Assembly (NCBI GenBank): GCA_012519525.1
Contig: JAAYQB010000051.1
Location: forward strand, 1-19,423
Length of the DNA: 19,423 nt
Reading direction: 5' to 3'
Source: Bacteroidales bacterium
GTDB lineage: Bacteria > Bacteroidota > Bacteroidia > Bacteroidales > WCHB1-69
Part shown: one piece after another, positions 1 through 7,937 of the stretch
How positions within the stretch are numbered: position 1 is the stretch's first letter
Layout: each line of letters begins with the position of its first letter
Program-made: the position numbers and the translations under genes
Notes under the pieces: model-generated
Database searches by the model: none
The model's input: only the letters and a program-made list of their open reading frames with translations
What the model was told of the DNA's origin: nothing

Positions 1-55
1 ACGCCACTTTTGATTTAAAAGAGGAGCTAAACTTTTTTCTTGACCTTTTTTCCAT
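1..55 (-). CDS. IS3-family transposase OrfA, 5' end only (runs off the left edge)
   Basis: Read on the minus strand from the ATG at 55-53, the 18 visible codons give MEKRSRKKFSSSFKSKVA. This matches the usual start of IS3-family OrfA proteins, the helix-turn-helix subunit that binds the element's ends (basic N-terminus, then K-F-S-x-x-F-K-x-K-V-A). The rest of the gene and the catalytic OrfB lie beyond position 1. The start sits about 65 bases inside the presumed element end at 120, a normal spacing for this family. The identification rests on a short but characteristic peptide, so the subgroup cannot be named. Confidence 0.6.
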   Translation of the reverse strand, partial: MEKRSRKKFSSSFKSKVA

Positions 56-120
56 AAGACAACTTTTTAATTATTTATACGTTAATTTTTTTTATTTTGT
101 TGTCCTAAAAAAGGGAACCA
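1..120 (-). mobile_element. Terminal part of an IS3-family insertion sequence
   Basis: The region holds the OrfA start and a likely terminal inverted repeat at about 99-120. Read inward on the minus strand the end begins TGGTTCCCTTTTTTAGGACA, with the 5'-TG expected at IS3-family tips and a GGACA-type motif common in their repeats. The opposite end is outside the window, so neither the matching repeat nor the 3-4 bp target duplication can be checked. Position 120 as the exact boundary is inferred. Confidence 0.5.
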
Positions 121-185
121 TTATACATTAAATGGAATTTTTATTGAAAAATTTAAAAAAAATTTTATGAAACTGCAACTATCAA

Positions 186-216
186 TTTAAACAAAATAAA
201 AAATCATATATATTTG
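186..216 (+). promoter_or_regulatory. Candidate Bacteroidota promoter for ddl
   Basis: TATATTTG at 209-216 is an exact TAnnTTTG -7 box. TTTA at 186-189 lies 19 bases upstream in the place of the -33 TTTG element. The start codon of ddl follows at 273, giving a leader of roughly 50 bases. The leader carries a small CCCG-CTTT-CGGG hairpin at 241-252. The promoter is outside the insertion sequence. Confidence 0.5.
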
Positions 217-272
217 CAATTAATTATTAAAAACATTTATCCCGCTTTCGGGTTAATATTAAAAATTTGGAT

Positions 273-1256
273 ATGAAGAAAAATATAGCTGTAGTAGCAG
301 GTGGAAATTCAGGCGAACATGATATTTCAATGCATAGCGGATATAATATTGCCGATAAATTAGATAAGTCATTATTTAATGTGTATTTTATTCATTTAAA
401 AGGAAAAGATTGGAATTATGTATCTCCTAATAAGGAAATTTATCCTATTGATAAAAATGATTTTAGTTTAAAACTAAAAAATAATCGTATTCGTTTTGAT
501 TGTGTTTTTATTGCCATTCACGGTAATCCCGGCGAAGATGGAAAACTGCAAGGCTATTTCGATATGCTAGGCATTCCTTATGTGGGATGTGATGCAGCGG
601 TTTCGGCATTGACTTTTAATAAAAATTTATGCAATAAATTTCTTGCTGCACATGGCGTACACATGGCAGAATCAATACGTTTATTCAAAAACGAGGAATT
701 TTCAGTTGATAATATTATTAAAAAAATTGGAATCCCTTGTTTTGTAAAACCATGTAACTCAGGTTCAAGTGTTGGTGTTTCAAAAGTAAACACACAGCAA
801 GAATTAATACCTGCTATCAAAAATGCTTTTCTCCATGACGACCAACTTATCATCGAACGTTTTATAAAAGGAAGAGAAATTACATGCGGCGTAATGAGCA
901 TTCAAGGGAAAATACAAACTTTAGCTATTACAGAAGTAATTAGTAAGAATTCGTTTTTTGATTTAGAAGCCAAATACGATCCTAACTTAGCCGAAGAAAT
1001 AACTCCCGCTCCAATTGACGATACAATAAAAAAACAATGCGAAACTACCTCGAAAAATATTTATAAATATCTGGGTTGTAAAGGAATTGTAAGAGTCGAC
1101 TATATTTTTAACGACGAAATTTTATGTTTTATAGAAATTAATACTATTCCCGGTCAAACCAATGAAAGCATCATTCCCAAACAAATCAGGTATAAAAAAC
1201 TTGATTTTACTAATTTATGTACAATTTTCATCGAAGAAGCTATCAACAAAAAATAA
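273..1256 (+). CDS. ddl: D-alanine--D-alanine ligase
   Basis: Cytoplasmic ATP-grasp enzyme that joins two D-alanines into the dipeptide used by MurF for peptidoglycan precursors. From the ATG at 273 it is 327 residues, a usual Ddl length; an upstream TTG at 267 would add only two residues and is less likely. Visible motifs are the GG-S-GEHDIS loop with Glu15, HGNPGEDG (about 83-90), KPCNSGSSVGVSKV (159-172) with the Ser165 counterpart of E. coli DdlB Ser150, and the metal-binding end EINTIPGQT (288-296). In the omega loop EAKY (232-235) keeps the tyrosine equivalent to DdlB Tyr216. This fits D-Ala-D-Ala rather than D-Ala-D-Lac formation. It has its own promoter and is followed after 55 bases by a lipoprotein gene. 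Confidence 0.95.
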   Translation: MKKNIAVVAGGNSGEHDISMHSGYNIADKLDKSLFNVYFIHLKGKDWNYVSPNKEIYPIDKNDFSLKLKNNRIRFDCVFIAIHGNPGEDGKLQGYFDMLGIPYVGCDAAVSALTFNKNLCNKFLAAHGVHMAESIRLFKNEEFSVDNIIKKIGIPCFVKPCNSGSSVGVSKVNTQQELIPAIKNAFLHDDQLIIERFIKGREITCGVMSIQGKIQTLAITEVISKNSFFDLEAKYDPNLAEEITPAPIDDTIKKQCETTSKNIYKYLGCKGIVRVDYIFNDEILCFIEINTIPGQTNESIIPKQIRYKKLDFTNLCTIFIEEAINKK

Positions 1257-1311
1257 TATATATTTTTTTATTACGTTAACAAATTATTTAATAACAAGTA
1301 TTTAAAATTTG

Positions 1312-2712
1312 ATGAAAAAAATTGCCTTTTATAGTATTTTATTAATAATCGTCCTTGCCTCTTGCAATAAAGATATTATTAATAAAGATAAAAATGCCAA
1401 ATTAAAATTTTCATCTTCTATAATAACTTTTGATACTATTTTTACCGGCGTTAGCTCTATTACCCAACGTTTGATGATTTACAATCCTTACAATACCAAT
1501 TTAATAACCGATATTTTTCTACTTGGAGATAAAAATTCTTATTTTAGTATTAATGTCAATGGTGTATCAACAACAAAATTAGAAAACGTAGAAGTCCCGG
1601 CAAAAGACAGTATTTTTATTTTTATAAAAACTATCCTCAATCCTAATCAACAAAATACTCCTTTATTAATCACCGATACCATTTTATTTTTTACCAATGG
1701 AAATAAACAAACCGTTGAATTGGTTGCATATGGACAAGATGCCCATTTTATTATTGCCGATAGAAACATCGGAAATCTAAAATATAAAATTGTTGCTCAA
1801 GAGGGCGAGCACACCACATGGACCAATGAAAAACCCTATGTGATTTATGGATATGCTGTCGTTGATTCGGTAGGAAAACTAACAATAGAACCGGGAACAA
1901 AAATATATGTTCACAAAAAAGGAGGACTATGGGTGTACAAAGGAGGTTGTTTGCATGTAAACGGAACAATAGATAATCCTGTTGTTTTTCAAGGAGATCG
2001 TATGGAGGATTTTTTTCAAGACGATTACGAACAATGGGATCGTATTTGGATTAACGAAGGAACACAAGACAACATTATCAACTATGCTATTATTAAAAAT
2101 GCTTTCATAGGTATTCAAGCCGAAATCTTAGAAAAAGACATGGGCAATAAACTCATTCTTTCTAATTCGATTATTAAAAAATCTGCCGGAATGGGATTTT
2201 TAGGGAAAAATTATAAAGTTGAAGCCTATAATAATATCATATCCGATTGCGGACAACATTGTGTTGCATTGATATTAGGAGGAAACTATCAATTTACAAA
2301 TAATACCATTTACAATTTCTATAAATTTGACTCTCGTGCAACTTCTTCTGTGTTTTTCAGCAATTATTATATCCTTAATAATGTTATGTATATTTCCGAT
2401 TTTCAATGCAATTTTACCAATAACATCGTATGGGGAAATAATAAAAGAGAAATCTCTTTTAGTTATGATAAAAACGCCGATTTTAAGCCAAGTATATCTT
2501 ATTGTTTATTAAAATCTGACACGAATTATCCCCATTACTTCTCTTCTATAATTTTCAATAAAAATCCTCTTTTCGAAAATGCAGCAGAAGACGATTTTCA
2601 AATACAAAACACATCGCCTTGTAAAGGAGCAGGAAAAGCTATTTCATCTATTCTTACGGATATAAAAGGAAATACACGAAACAATCCCCCATCTATCGGA
2701 GCTTATGAATAA
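1312..2712 (+). CDS. Lipoprotein with right-handed parallel beta-helix
   Basis: A 466-residue exported lipoprotein from the ATG at 1312; a TTG one codon upstream is the weaker start. The N-terminus is a lipoprotein signal with lipobox L15-A-S-C18. Next comes a segment of about 120 residues with the phylum-typical phrase FDTIFTGVSSITQRLMIYNP, which looks like a beta-sandwich. The following region, roughly 150-440, is rich in short N/I/G repeats such as NNIISDCGQHC, NNTIYNF and NNIVWGN, as expected of stacked beta-helix rungs. The end, DIKGNTRNNPPSIGAYE, is a standard C-terminal cap of Bacteroidota beta-helix proteins. No catalytic residues of a polysaccharide lyase can be assigned. It probably sits in the outer membrane. 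Its function is unknown; the position after ddl suggests co-transcription but not necessarily a shared role. Confidence 0.8.
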   Translation: MKKIAFYSILLIIVLASCNKDIINKDKNAKLKFSSSIITFDTIFTGVSSITQRLMIYNPYNTNLITDIFLLGDKNSYFSINVNGVSTTKLENVEVPAKDSIFIFIKTILNPNQQNTPLLITDTILFFTNGNKQTVELVAYGQDAHFIIADRNIGNLKYKIVAQEGEHTTWTNEKPYVIYGYAVVDSVGKLTIEPGTKIYVHKKGGLWVYKGGCLHVNGTIDNPVVFQGDRMEDFFQDDYEQWDRIWINEGTQDNIINYAIIKNAFIGIQAEILEKDMGNKLILSNSIIKKSAGMGFLGKNYKVEAYNNIISDCGQHCVALILGGNYQFTNNTIYNFYKFDSRATSSVFFSNYYILNNVMYISDFQCNFTNNIVWGNNKREISFSYDKNADFKPSISYCLLKSDTNYPHYFSSIIFNKNPLFENAAEDDFQIQNTSPCKGAGKAISSILTDIKGNTRNNPPSIGAYE

Positions 2713-2747
2713 GAATTAATGGAATTTTCTCTTTTTTATCAAACAAA

Positions 2748-2779
2748 TTTTTCTTATTCAGAAAAAAACATTACTTTTG
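2748..2779 (+). promoter_or_regulatory. Candidate promoter for the serine hydrolase gene
   Basis: TACTTTTG at 2772-2779 is an exact TAnnTTTG box, with a T-run at 2748-2752 about 19 bases upstream in the -33 position, though without the G. It lies 39 bases before the GTG start at 2818 and outside the preceding coding region. Confidence 0.5.
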
Positions 2780-2817
2780 CATTTACAATATATTTTTAAT
2801 TTTAATTTGCTTTTGTA

Positions 2818-3960
2818 GTGATTTATAAAACGAAAAACTTATATAGCCATGCTATATTTCTATTTTTACTCTATTTTTTTCTAATTATTTTCAATCCTTC
2901 TATTTCACAATCCAATTTTCCTACTTTTAAAGAATCCAATCGTTATTTTGATAGTTTAAACTTGATTTATAAACAATTACAAATCGATTCCTTATTTAAT
3001 TCTATCGTGAATGAAAATAAATTTAATGGAGCATTATTAGTAGCGAAAGGAGAAAAAATTGTATATGAAAATGTGGCAGGTTATAGTAATTTTTCATCAA
3101 AAACACCTTTAACATTGAATTCTTCATTTGAAATAGCCTCTGTAAGCAAAATGTTTACCGCCGCTGCCATTTTATTGCTTTATGAAGAAGAAAAAATCGA
3201 TTTATCAAAAAACATAAAGGATTATTTGCCTGATTTTCCGTACGAAAATATTACAATTCATCACTTACTTTGTCATCGGTCGGGATTGCCGGAATATTTT
3301 AATTTTGCAAAAAGATACCATAAAAATCATCATTTTCCCTTAACAAACGATAGTTTGCTTTTGATGATTAATAAATACAAACCTAAACTTAAAAAAAATC
3401 CCAATAGAGAATTTGAATACAATAATACGGGCTATGCCATATTAGCAAGCATTGTAGAAAAAATAATAGGAATAACATTTAAAGAATTTGTAGAAACCAA
3501 GTTTTTTAAACCCTTAGAAATGGAGCAAACCTTTTTTTATCTATACGGAGAAACTAAAAATATAAATATCGGTCATTACGCCAATAAAAAAGAATACAAG
3601 CGTGATTGTTTATCGGGAGTTATTGGCGACAAAGGAATATTTTCGTCCGTACACGACTTATATAAATGGAATAATGCCCTTTTTTCGGGAAAAATCATCA
3701 AAACCGAAACACTAAAATTAGCAGAATTTCCTAATAATAAAGAACAAGATAATTGCAATAATTACGGTTATGGTCTACGCATCAGTTGCGATGAAAACAA
3801 TAACACTTTACTTTTTCATGGAGGATTATGGAACGGAAATAATAGCTTATTTATCCATCGTCCATCCGATAAAACAGTAATTATTGTATTGAGTAATATT
3901 TTTAATAGAAGTTTTACAGGAAAAAGTGTAGATATTTTACATATTTTAGATGAATTATAA
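2818..3960 (+). CDS. Exported serine hydrolase, beta-lactamase/PBP (class C-like) family
   Basis: A 380-residue member of the beta-lactamase-fold family (Pfam Beta-lactamase, PF00144), which covers class C beta-lactamases, D-aminopeptidases, DD-peptidases and esterases. The N-terminus has a hydrophobic signal segment (about 12-30) ending near SISQS, so export to the periplasm is expected. The catalytic SxxK is S108-V-S-K111. YNN at 201-203 is the YxN motif, and HGG at 334-336 takes the place of KTG. The family phrase ITIHHLLCHRSGLP (145-158) is also clear. The start must be GTG at 2818, because no ATG precedes the active site and an in-frame TAA lies at 2803. Substrate cannot be read from sequence. 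Sitting two genes from ddl, a role in cell-wall peptide trimming is possible, but calling it a resistance beta-lactamase would be unsupported. Confidence 0.85.
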   Translation: MIYKTKNLYSHAIFLFLLYFFLIIFNPSISQSNFPTFKESNRYFDSLNLIYKQLQIDSLFNSIVNENKFNGALLVAKGEKIVYENVAGYSNFSSKTPLTLNSSFEIASVSKMFTAAAILLLYEEEKIDLSKNIKDYLPDFPYENITIHHLLCHRSGLPEYFNFAKRYHKNHHFPLTNDSLLLMINKYKPKLKKNPNREFEYNNTGYAILASIVEKIIGITFKEFVETKFFKPLEMEQTFFYLYGETKNINIGHYANKKEYKRDCLSGVIGDKGIFSSVHDLYKWNNALFSGKIIKTETLKLAEFPNNKEQDNCNNYGYGLRISCDENNNTLLFHGGLWNGNNSLFIHRPSDKTVIIVLSNIFNRSFTGKSVDILHILDEL

Positions 3961-3980
3961 TAAGATGTTTTATTTATTTA

Positions 3981-3988
3981 TACATTTG
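3981..3988 (+). promoter_or_regulatory. Candidate -7 box before the NSS transporter
   Basis: TACATTTG is an exact TAnnTTTG match 12 bases before the ATG at 4001, which would give a very short leader. No TTTG is seen at the -33 distance, so the promoter is tentative. If real, it starts the transcript that runs through aroA. Confidence 0.4.
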
Positions 3989-4000
3989 TAATTTACAATT

Positions 4001-5836
4001 ATGACAACTATCAATCAACCTAAAGAAGCTTGGGGTTCGCGAATAGGATTAGTGTTGGCGATGGCAGGAAATGCTGTCGGCTTAGGTAATTTTCTTCGCT
4101 TCCCGATACAAGCAGTTCAAAACGGAGGAGGTGCATTCATCCTTCCTTATCTTTTATCTTTTATTTTACTAGGAATTCCACTATTATTAGTTGAGTGGTC
4201 AATCGGTCGTTTTGGAGGAATCAAAGGATTTAATTCCCCACCTTATATTTTACAAAGTATAGACAAACGTAAGATTTGGAAGTACATTGGTGTACTTGGA
4301 ATTTTTTCCAATATAGCCATAGCTTCTTATTATTGTTATATCGAAAGTTGGACAATGTCTTATGTTTATCATTCAATTGTAGGAACATTTAAAGGAATGT
4401 CCGAAACGGAAGTTTCACTGTTTTTTGACAACTATTTAGACGTAAGATACTCGACAACAGGCATTCCCTACGAAGCAATTCTTTTTTATATTTTATGTTT
4501 AGGATTAAATATTTGGATTTTAAGCAGAGGATTACAAAAGGGAATTGAAAAAGTAGCGAAAATTTTTATGCCTTTATTAATTTTATTTGGCTTATTTTTA
4601 GCATTCAAAGCTTTCACACTCAAAGCCGGCAAAGATGGAGCTATTTTTGACGGAATAGTAGGTTTAAATTTTTTATGGACTCCGGATTATAGTTCGCTGA
4701 CCAACCCAAAAGTTTGGTTGGCAGCAGCAGGACAAATCTTTTTTACACTTTCATTAGGAATGGGTTGCATTCAATGTTATGCCTCTTATTTAAGAAAAAA
4801 CGACGATATTGTTGTTAATTCAATGACAACAGGATTTACCAATGAGTTTTGTGAAATTGTCATTGGAAGTGCTATTATTATTCCTATTTCTATCGGCTAT
4901 TTCGGAATAGACAAAGTAATTGAATTAGCAAGTTTTGGAGGCTTTGGTTTAGGATTTCGTTCGCTACCTTTTTTGTTTAGCCAATGGGGAGTTGTTATGA
5001 GTGTTTTGGCGGGAGTTGCTTTTTTTGGATTACTGTTTTTCTCCGGTATAACTTCTTCTTTGGCAATGGGCTCGCCTATAGTTGCTTTTTTAAAAGATGC
5101 CTTTGGCTGGAATAGAAAAAAATCATCTTTAGCTTTCGGATTTATTATTTTACTTTTTGGCTTGCCAACCGTACTTTTTTTCTCACAAGGAGTTTTCGAC
5201 CAATACGATTATTGGGCAGGAACGGTAGCTTTAGTCGTATTTGCAATGTTAGAAATAATCTTATTTTCATGGTTTTTAGGAGTTGATAAGGGTTGGAAAT
5301 TAATACACATGGGTGCCGATATGCAAATGCCGAGATTTTTTAAATTTGTGTTAAAATACATTACGCCTATTTTATTAATAATCATATTTTTAGCCTCATT
5401 GTTAAAACCTAAAAATGACGATTGGTCTTTGCTTTCGTTCAAAGGCTGGGAACTTGATAATTCGAGTATTATTGCCGAGCTAAAACACCAAGGAATAGGT
5501 CCTAATAACAAATGGTTCAGTGATTTCTTCTATGCCGAAAACGAAGGATTTGTTGATTCTATTTATAATTATAACCATAGAAACTATATCCGCGTCAGTG
5601 GTTTGTCCGAAAAATCTTATGAATACAAAGCAAAACATCAATTATTGGTTCAAGTGGGAGATAAAGTAGAAATAGGTGAAAAATTATATAGCGGTTCGAT
5701 TATCAATAATGTTTTCTATATAGATATGTCTCGTTTAAGTTTGGTATTGCTATTGATTTTTATAGGAATATTAGTCAAAATCGGATATAAAAATATTAAA
5801 AATAATTTTGAAAATTCCAATAATTTATTAGAATAA
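4001..5836 (+). CDS. Sodium-dependent NSS-family (LeuT/MetP-like) amino-acid transporter
   Basis: Inner-membrane symporter of the neurotransmitter:sodium symporter family, which takes up amino acids or related solutes with Na+. The unwound TM1 motif GNAVGLGNFLRFP (23-35) is almost identical to that of LeuT and includes the Asn-Ala-Val-Gly Na+-site residues. In TM8 the sequence S348-G-I-T351-S352 keeps the Thr-Ser Na2 ligands, with Ser replacing the LeuT alanine. At 611 residues it is longer than LeuT, which has about 520. After the TM segment ending near 468 there is a hydrophilic stretch of about 105 residues (470-575), then a final TM (about 578-596) and a short tail. The extra stretch contains LLVQVGDKVEIGEKLYSGSI (548-567). 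A MetS-like small protein follows at once, which supports a MetP-type two-component transporter. The substrate is unknown; methionine or alanine would be a guess from the family. Confidence 0.9.
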   Translation: MTTINQPKEAWGSRIGLVLAMAGNAVGLGNFLRFPIQAVQNGGGAFILPYLLSFILLGIPLLLVEWSIGRFGGIKGFNSPPYILQSIDKRKIWKYIGVLGIFSNIAIASYYCYIESWTMSYVYHSIVGTFKGMSETEVSLFFDNYLDVRYSTTGIPYEAILFYILCLGLNIWILSRGLQKGIEKVAKIFMPLLILFGLFLAFKAFTLKAGKDGAIFDGIVGLNFLWTPDYSSLTNPKVWLAAAGQIFFTLSLGMGCIQCYASYLRKNDDIVVNSMTTGFTNEFCEIVIGSAIIIPISIGYFGIDKVIELASFGGFGLGFRSLPFLFSQWGVVMSVLAGVAFFGLLFFSGITSSLAMGSPIVAFLKDAFGWNRKKSSLAFGFIILLFGLPTVLFFSQGVFDQYDYWAGTVALVVFAMLEIILFSWFLGVDKGWKLIHMGADMQMPRFFKFVLKYITPILLIIIFLASLLKPKNDDWSLLSFKGWELDNSSIIAELKHQGIGPNNKWFSDFFYAENEGFVDSIYNYNHRNYIRVSGLSEKSYEYKAKHQLLVQVGDKVEIGEKLYSGSIINNVFYIDMSRLSLVLLLIFIGILVKIGYKNIKNNFENSNNLLE

Positions 5837-5850
5837 AAAAAACATAAAAT

Positions 5851-5952
5851 ATGAATACATCTGCTTTAATTATAATGCTTTCTGTTCAAATTACAGTTAC
5901 AGTAATTACTATTTATCTTTTTATAAAAATTTTAAAACCTTCTAAAAAATGA
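5851..5952 (+). CDS. MetS-like small subunit of the NSS transporter (33 aa)
   Basis: A 33-codon ORF starts at the ATG 14 bases after the transporter stop and ends in TGA at 5950-5952. The peptide begins MNTSALIIMLS, crosses the membrane once (about residues 5-26), and ends in a basic tail KILKPSKK. Size, position and sequence style fit the MetS family of NSS small subunits, named from the MetPS methionine transporter of Corynebacterium and commonly found after NSS genes. Such proteins are thought to be needed for transporter activity. Its stop overlaps the start of the next gene in an ATGA, which supports real translation. The family assignment is from pattern and context only, and the substrate is not implied. 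Confidence 0.75.
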   Translation: MNTSALIIMLSVQITVTVITIYLFIKILKPSKK

Positions 5953-7256
5953 TAAAAAATTCTTTTATCTTCATTATTTTCGGTTTTATTCTTACTAGTA
6001 TTATTGCAAATGCACAAGACAGTTTATATTTTCGTCAAACAATAGCAAAATTGTCCTCCGCTGAATTTTGCGGACGCGGTTACGCCTATAAAGGCGACAG
6101 TATTGCAGCCGCTTTTATTGCCGACGAATTCAAGAATTTAGGACTCCATAAATGGACACCTGATTATTATCAATCTTTCACCATCAATATGAACGTTTTT
6201 GAAGGAGATGCTTTGGTTTATTTTGGAGAAAAGTATTCAAAAGTGCAACTATTTGAAAATACACAGATTATGGCTTACTCTTGCCCTATGCACGGCTCTT
6301 TTACAGTGAAAGAAGTAAAAGCAAAAGACATATTTAATAATAAAGTAAATTTATCCGACAATAAGAACAAAGGATTTATTTTAATTGATATTAGCCGGTT
6401 AAACACAAAAGATAGTATTTCAAAACAAATATACAATAAAGTATTAGAAACAGTTACCAAAAATCTACTTCATGCAAAAGGTTATATACTTGTAAGCGAA
6501 AAATTATTAGGATGGCCCGTTGCTTATGGACGTATAAAGGCAGAACATGTTACTGTTAATGTTACGAAAGAATATTTGAAGAAAAAACCAAAACAAATAT
6601 TCCTCAATCTTCACAGTCGTCATATTGAAAACTATCAAACTCAGAATGTTTGCGGCTATATAAAAGGAACAGAATATCCCGATTCGTTTTTTGTCTTTAT
6701 AGCTCATTATGACCATTTAGGACAATTCGGAAAAGATTATATTTTTTATGGTGCCAACGACAACGCAAGTGGAACGGCTTTTATCATGGATTTGGCACGT
6801 CATTTTAGCAAAGCTGAAAATCAACCCAAATATTCCATTGCTTTTCTTGCCGTCAGTTGCGAAGAAATAGGATTAGAAGGTTCTAAATATTATGTATCAA
6901 ACAGTTTATTTCCTCTTTCTCAAATTAAAACAGCGATTAATTTCGATATGGTAGGAACGGGAGAAAATGGCATTACTGTAGTATGCGGGCAAGTCTTTCC
7001 CGACGAATATAACAAATTGAAATCCTTAAACGATGAACATCATTTTCTAAAAGAAGTAAAAGACAGAGAATGCTCTAACAACAGCGATCATTATCCTTTT
7101 TACAGCAAAGGAGTTCAAGCATTTTTTATTTATGGAATGGGAAAATCGGGACGCTATCACCATAAATCCGATACTTTAGAAAACATGTCATTAGGAGGAT
7201 ATACAGGCTTATTTCAACTAATTACCAATTATATTAACCTTTATAATACAAAATAA
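5949..7256 (+). CDS. Exported M28-family zinc peptidase
   Basis: A 435-residue metallopeptidase of the M28 family (aminopeptidases, glutaminyl cyclase relatives). It has a signal peptide (about 1-22) with an A-N-A/Q cleavage site, so it acts in the periplasm or outside the cell. The two-zinc centre is visible as H253-Y-D255, D271 in NDNASG, E305-E306 in CEEIGLEGS, D333 in NFDMVGT, and H404 in YHHKSDT. All ligands are present, so it should be active. The region 90-240 before the first zinc ligand probably forms an inserted or PA-like part. The start ATG overlaps the stop of the MetS-like gene by four bases, implying translational coupling with the transporter. A plausible reading is that peptides are trimmed outside the inner membrane and products are taken up by the Na+ symporter, but this is inference from order only. 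Confidence 0.9.
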   Translation: MIKNSFIFIIFGFILTSIIANAQDSLYFRQTIAKLSSAEFCGRGYAYKGDSIAAAFIADEFKNLGLHKWTPDYYQSFTINMNVFEGDALVYFGEKYSKVQLFENTQIMAYSCPMHGSFTVKEVKAKDIFNNKVNLSDNKNKGFILIDISRLNTKDSISKQIYNKVLETVTKNLLHAKGYILVSEKLLGWPVAYGRIKAEHVTVNVTKEYLKKKPKQIFLNLHSRHIENYQTQNVCGYIKGTEYPDSFFVFIAHYDHLGQFGKDYIFYGANDNASGTAFIMDLARHFSKAENQPKYSIAFLAVSCEEIGLEGSKYYVSNSLFPLSQIKTAINFDMVGTGENGITVVCGQVFPDEYNKLKSLNDEHHFLKEVKDRECSNNSDHYPFYSKGVQAFFIYGMGKSGRYHHKSDTLENMSLGGYTGLFQLITNYINLYNTK

Positions 7257-7933
7257 TGCCTAAACTATACATTGTTCCGACACCTATTGGCAATTTAGAA
7301 GATATTACGCTTCGTGCTTTACGCATATTCAATGAAGTTGAATTAATTCTTTGTGAAGATACGCGTGTAAGTGCCAAACTTCTTTCGCATTATAACATCA
7401 ACAAACAGACTCTGTCTTATCATCAATTCAATGAACATAAGCAATTAGCACATTTCATTCAACTTATCCGACAATCGTCGTCGGTTGCACTTATTAGCGA
7501 TGCAGGAACTCCCGGCATTTCAGACCCCGGATTTTTATTAATACGAGAATGCGTAAAAGAAAACATTGAAATAGAATGCCTCCCCGGTGCAACAGCTTTT
7601 GTCCCGGCATTAATTAATTCGGCTTTACCTTCCGATAGTTTTTATTTTTACGGATTTTTACCTCATAAAAAAGGAAGACAAAGCGCTATTAATTACTTAT
7701 CAACATTAAAAGAAACTTTTATTCTCTACGAATCTCCTTTTCGATTGCTAAAAACTTTAGAACAATTAGCCGAATACTGTGGTTCGGAAAGAAAAGTCTG
7801 CGTATCGAGAGAACTTACTAAAATTTATGAGGAAAATGTTCGAACTTCTTTAGCCGAAGCCATTGAATATTTTTCGAAAAAAACAATAAAAGGCGAGATA
7901 GTGATAGTCGTTGAAGGATGCAATAAAAAATAA
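7256..7933 (+). CDS. rsmI: 16S rRNA (cytidine-1402-2'-O)-methyltransferase RsmI
   Basis: SAM-dependent enzyme that 2'-O-methylates C1402 in the decoding centre of 16S rRNA. Diagnostic motifs are PTPIGNLEDITLRALRIF at the N-terminus, CEDTRVSAKLL, the loop SDAGTPGISDPGF, and LPGATAFVPALINSALP followed by GFLPHKKGRQ. At 225 residues it is shorter than the E. coli enzyme (about 286) and lacks the C-terminal helical extension. The catalytic tetrapyrrole-methylase-fold core is complete, so it need not be a truncation. Its ATG shares one base with the stop of the M28 peptidase gene (TAATG), so the two are almost certainly co-transcribed. Confidence 0.93.
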   Translation: MPKLYIVPTPIGNLEDITLRALRIFNEVELILCEDTRVSAKLLSHYNINKQTLSYHQFNEHKQLAHFIQLIRQSSSVALISDAGTPGISDPGFLLIRECVKENIEIECLPGATAFVPALINSALPSDSFYFYGFLPHKKGRQSAINYLSTLKETFILYESPFRLLKTLEQLAEYCGSERKVCVSRELTKIYEENVRTSLAEAIEYFSKKTIKGEIVIVVEGCNKK

Positions 7934-7937
7934 AAAA

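Noticed and set aside
241..252. CCCG-CTTT-CGGG hairpin in the ddl leader, considered as a terminator or riboswitch part.
   Set aside because: Only four base pairs, no T-run and no larger conserved structure around it. It is noted only with the promoter.
578..901. Minus-strand ORF inside ddl and similar antisense ORFs in the other genes (for example 5209-5511 and 13679-13939).
   Set aside because: They lie wholly within well-supported genes on the other strand and show no family motifs, promoter or start signal.
957..980. FFDLEAKY in Ddl first looked like the Tyr-to-Phe change linked to D-Ala-D-Lac ligases and vancomycin resistance.
   Set aside because: Alignment with E. coli DdlB puts the specificity residue Tyr216 at the tyrosine of AKY, which is kept here (Tyr235). 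The Phe residues are at other positions.
7911..7937. TTG start for the O-antigen-ligase-like protein overlapping rsmI.
   Set aside because: The ATG at 7938 directly follows the rsmI stop and gives a better N-terminus; the added residues are charged and come from rsmI coding sequence.
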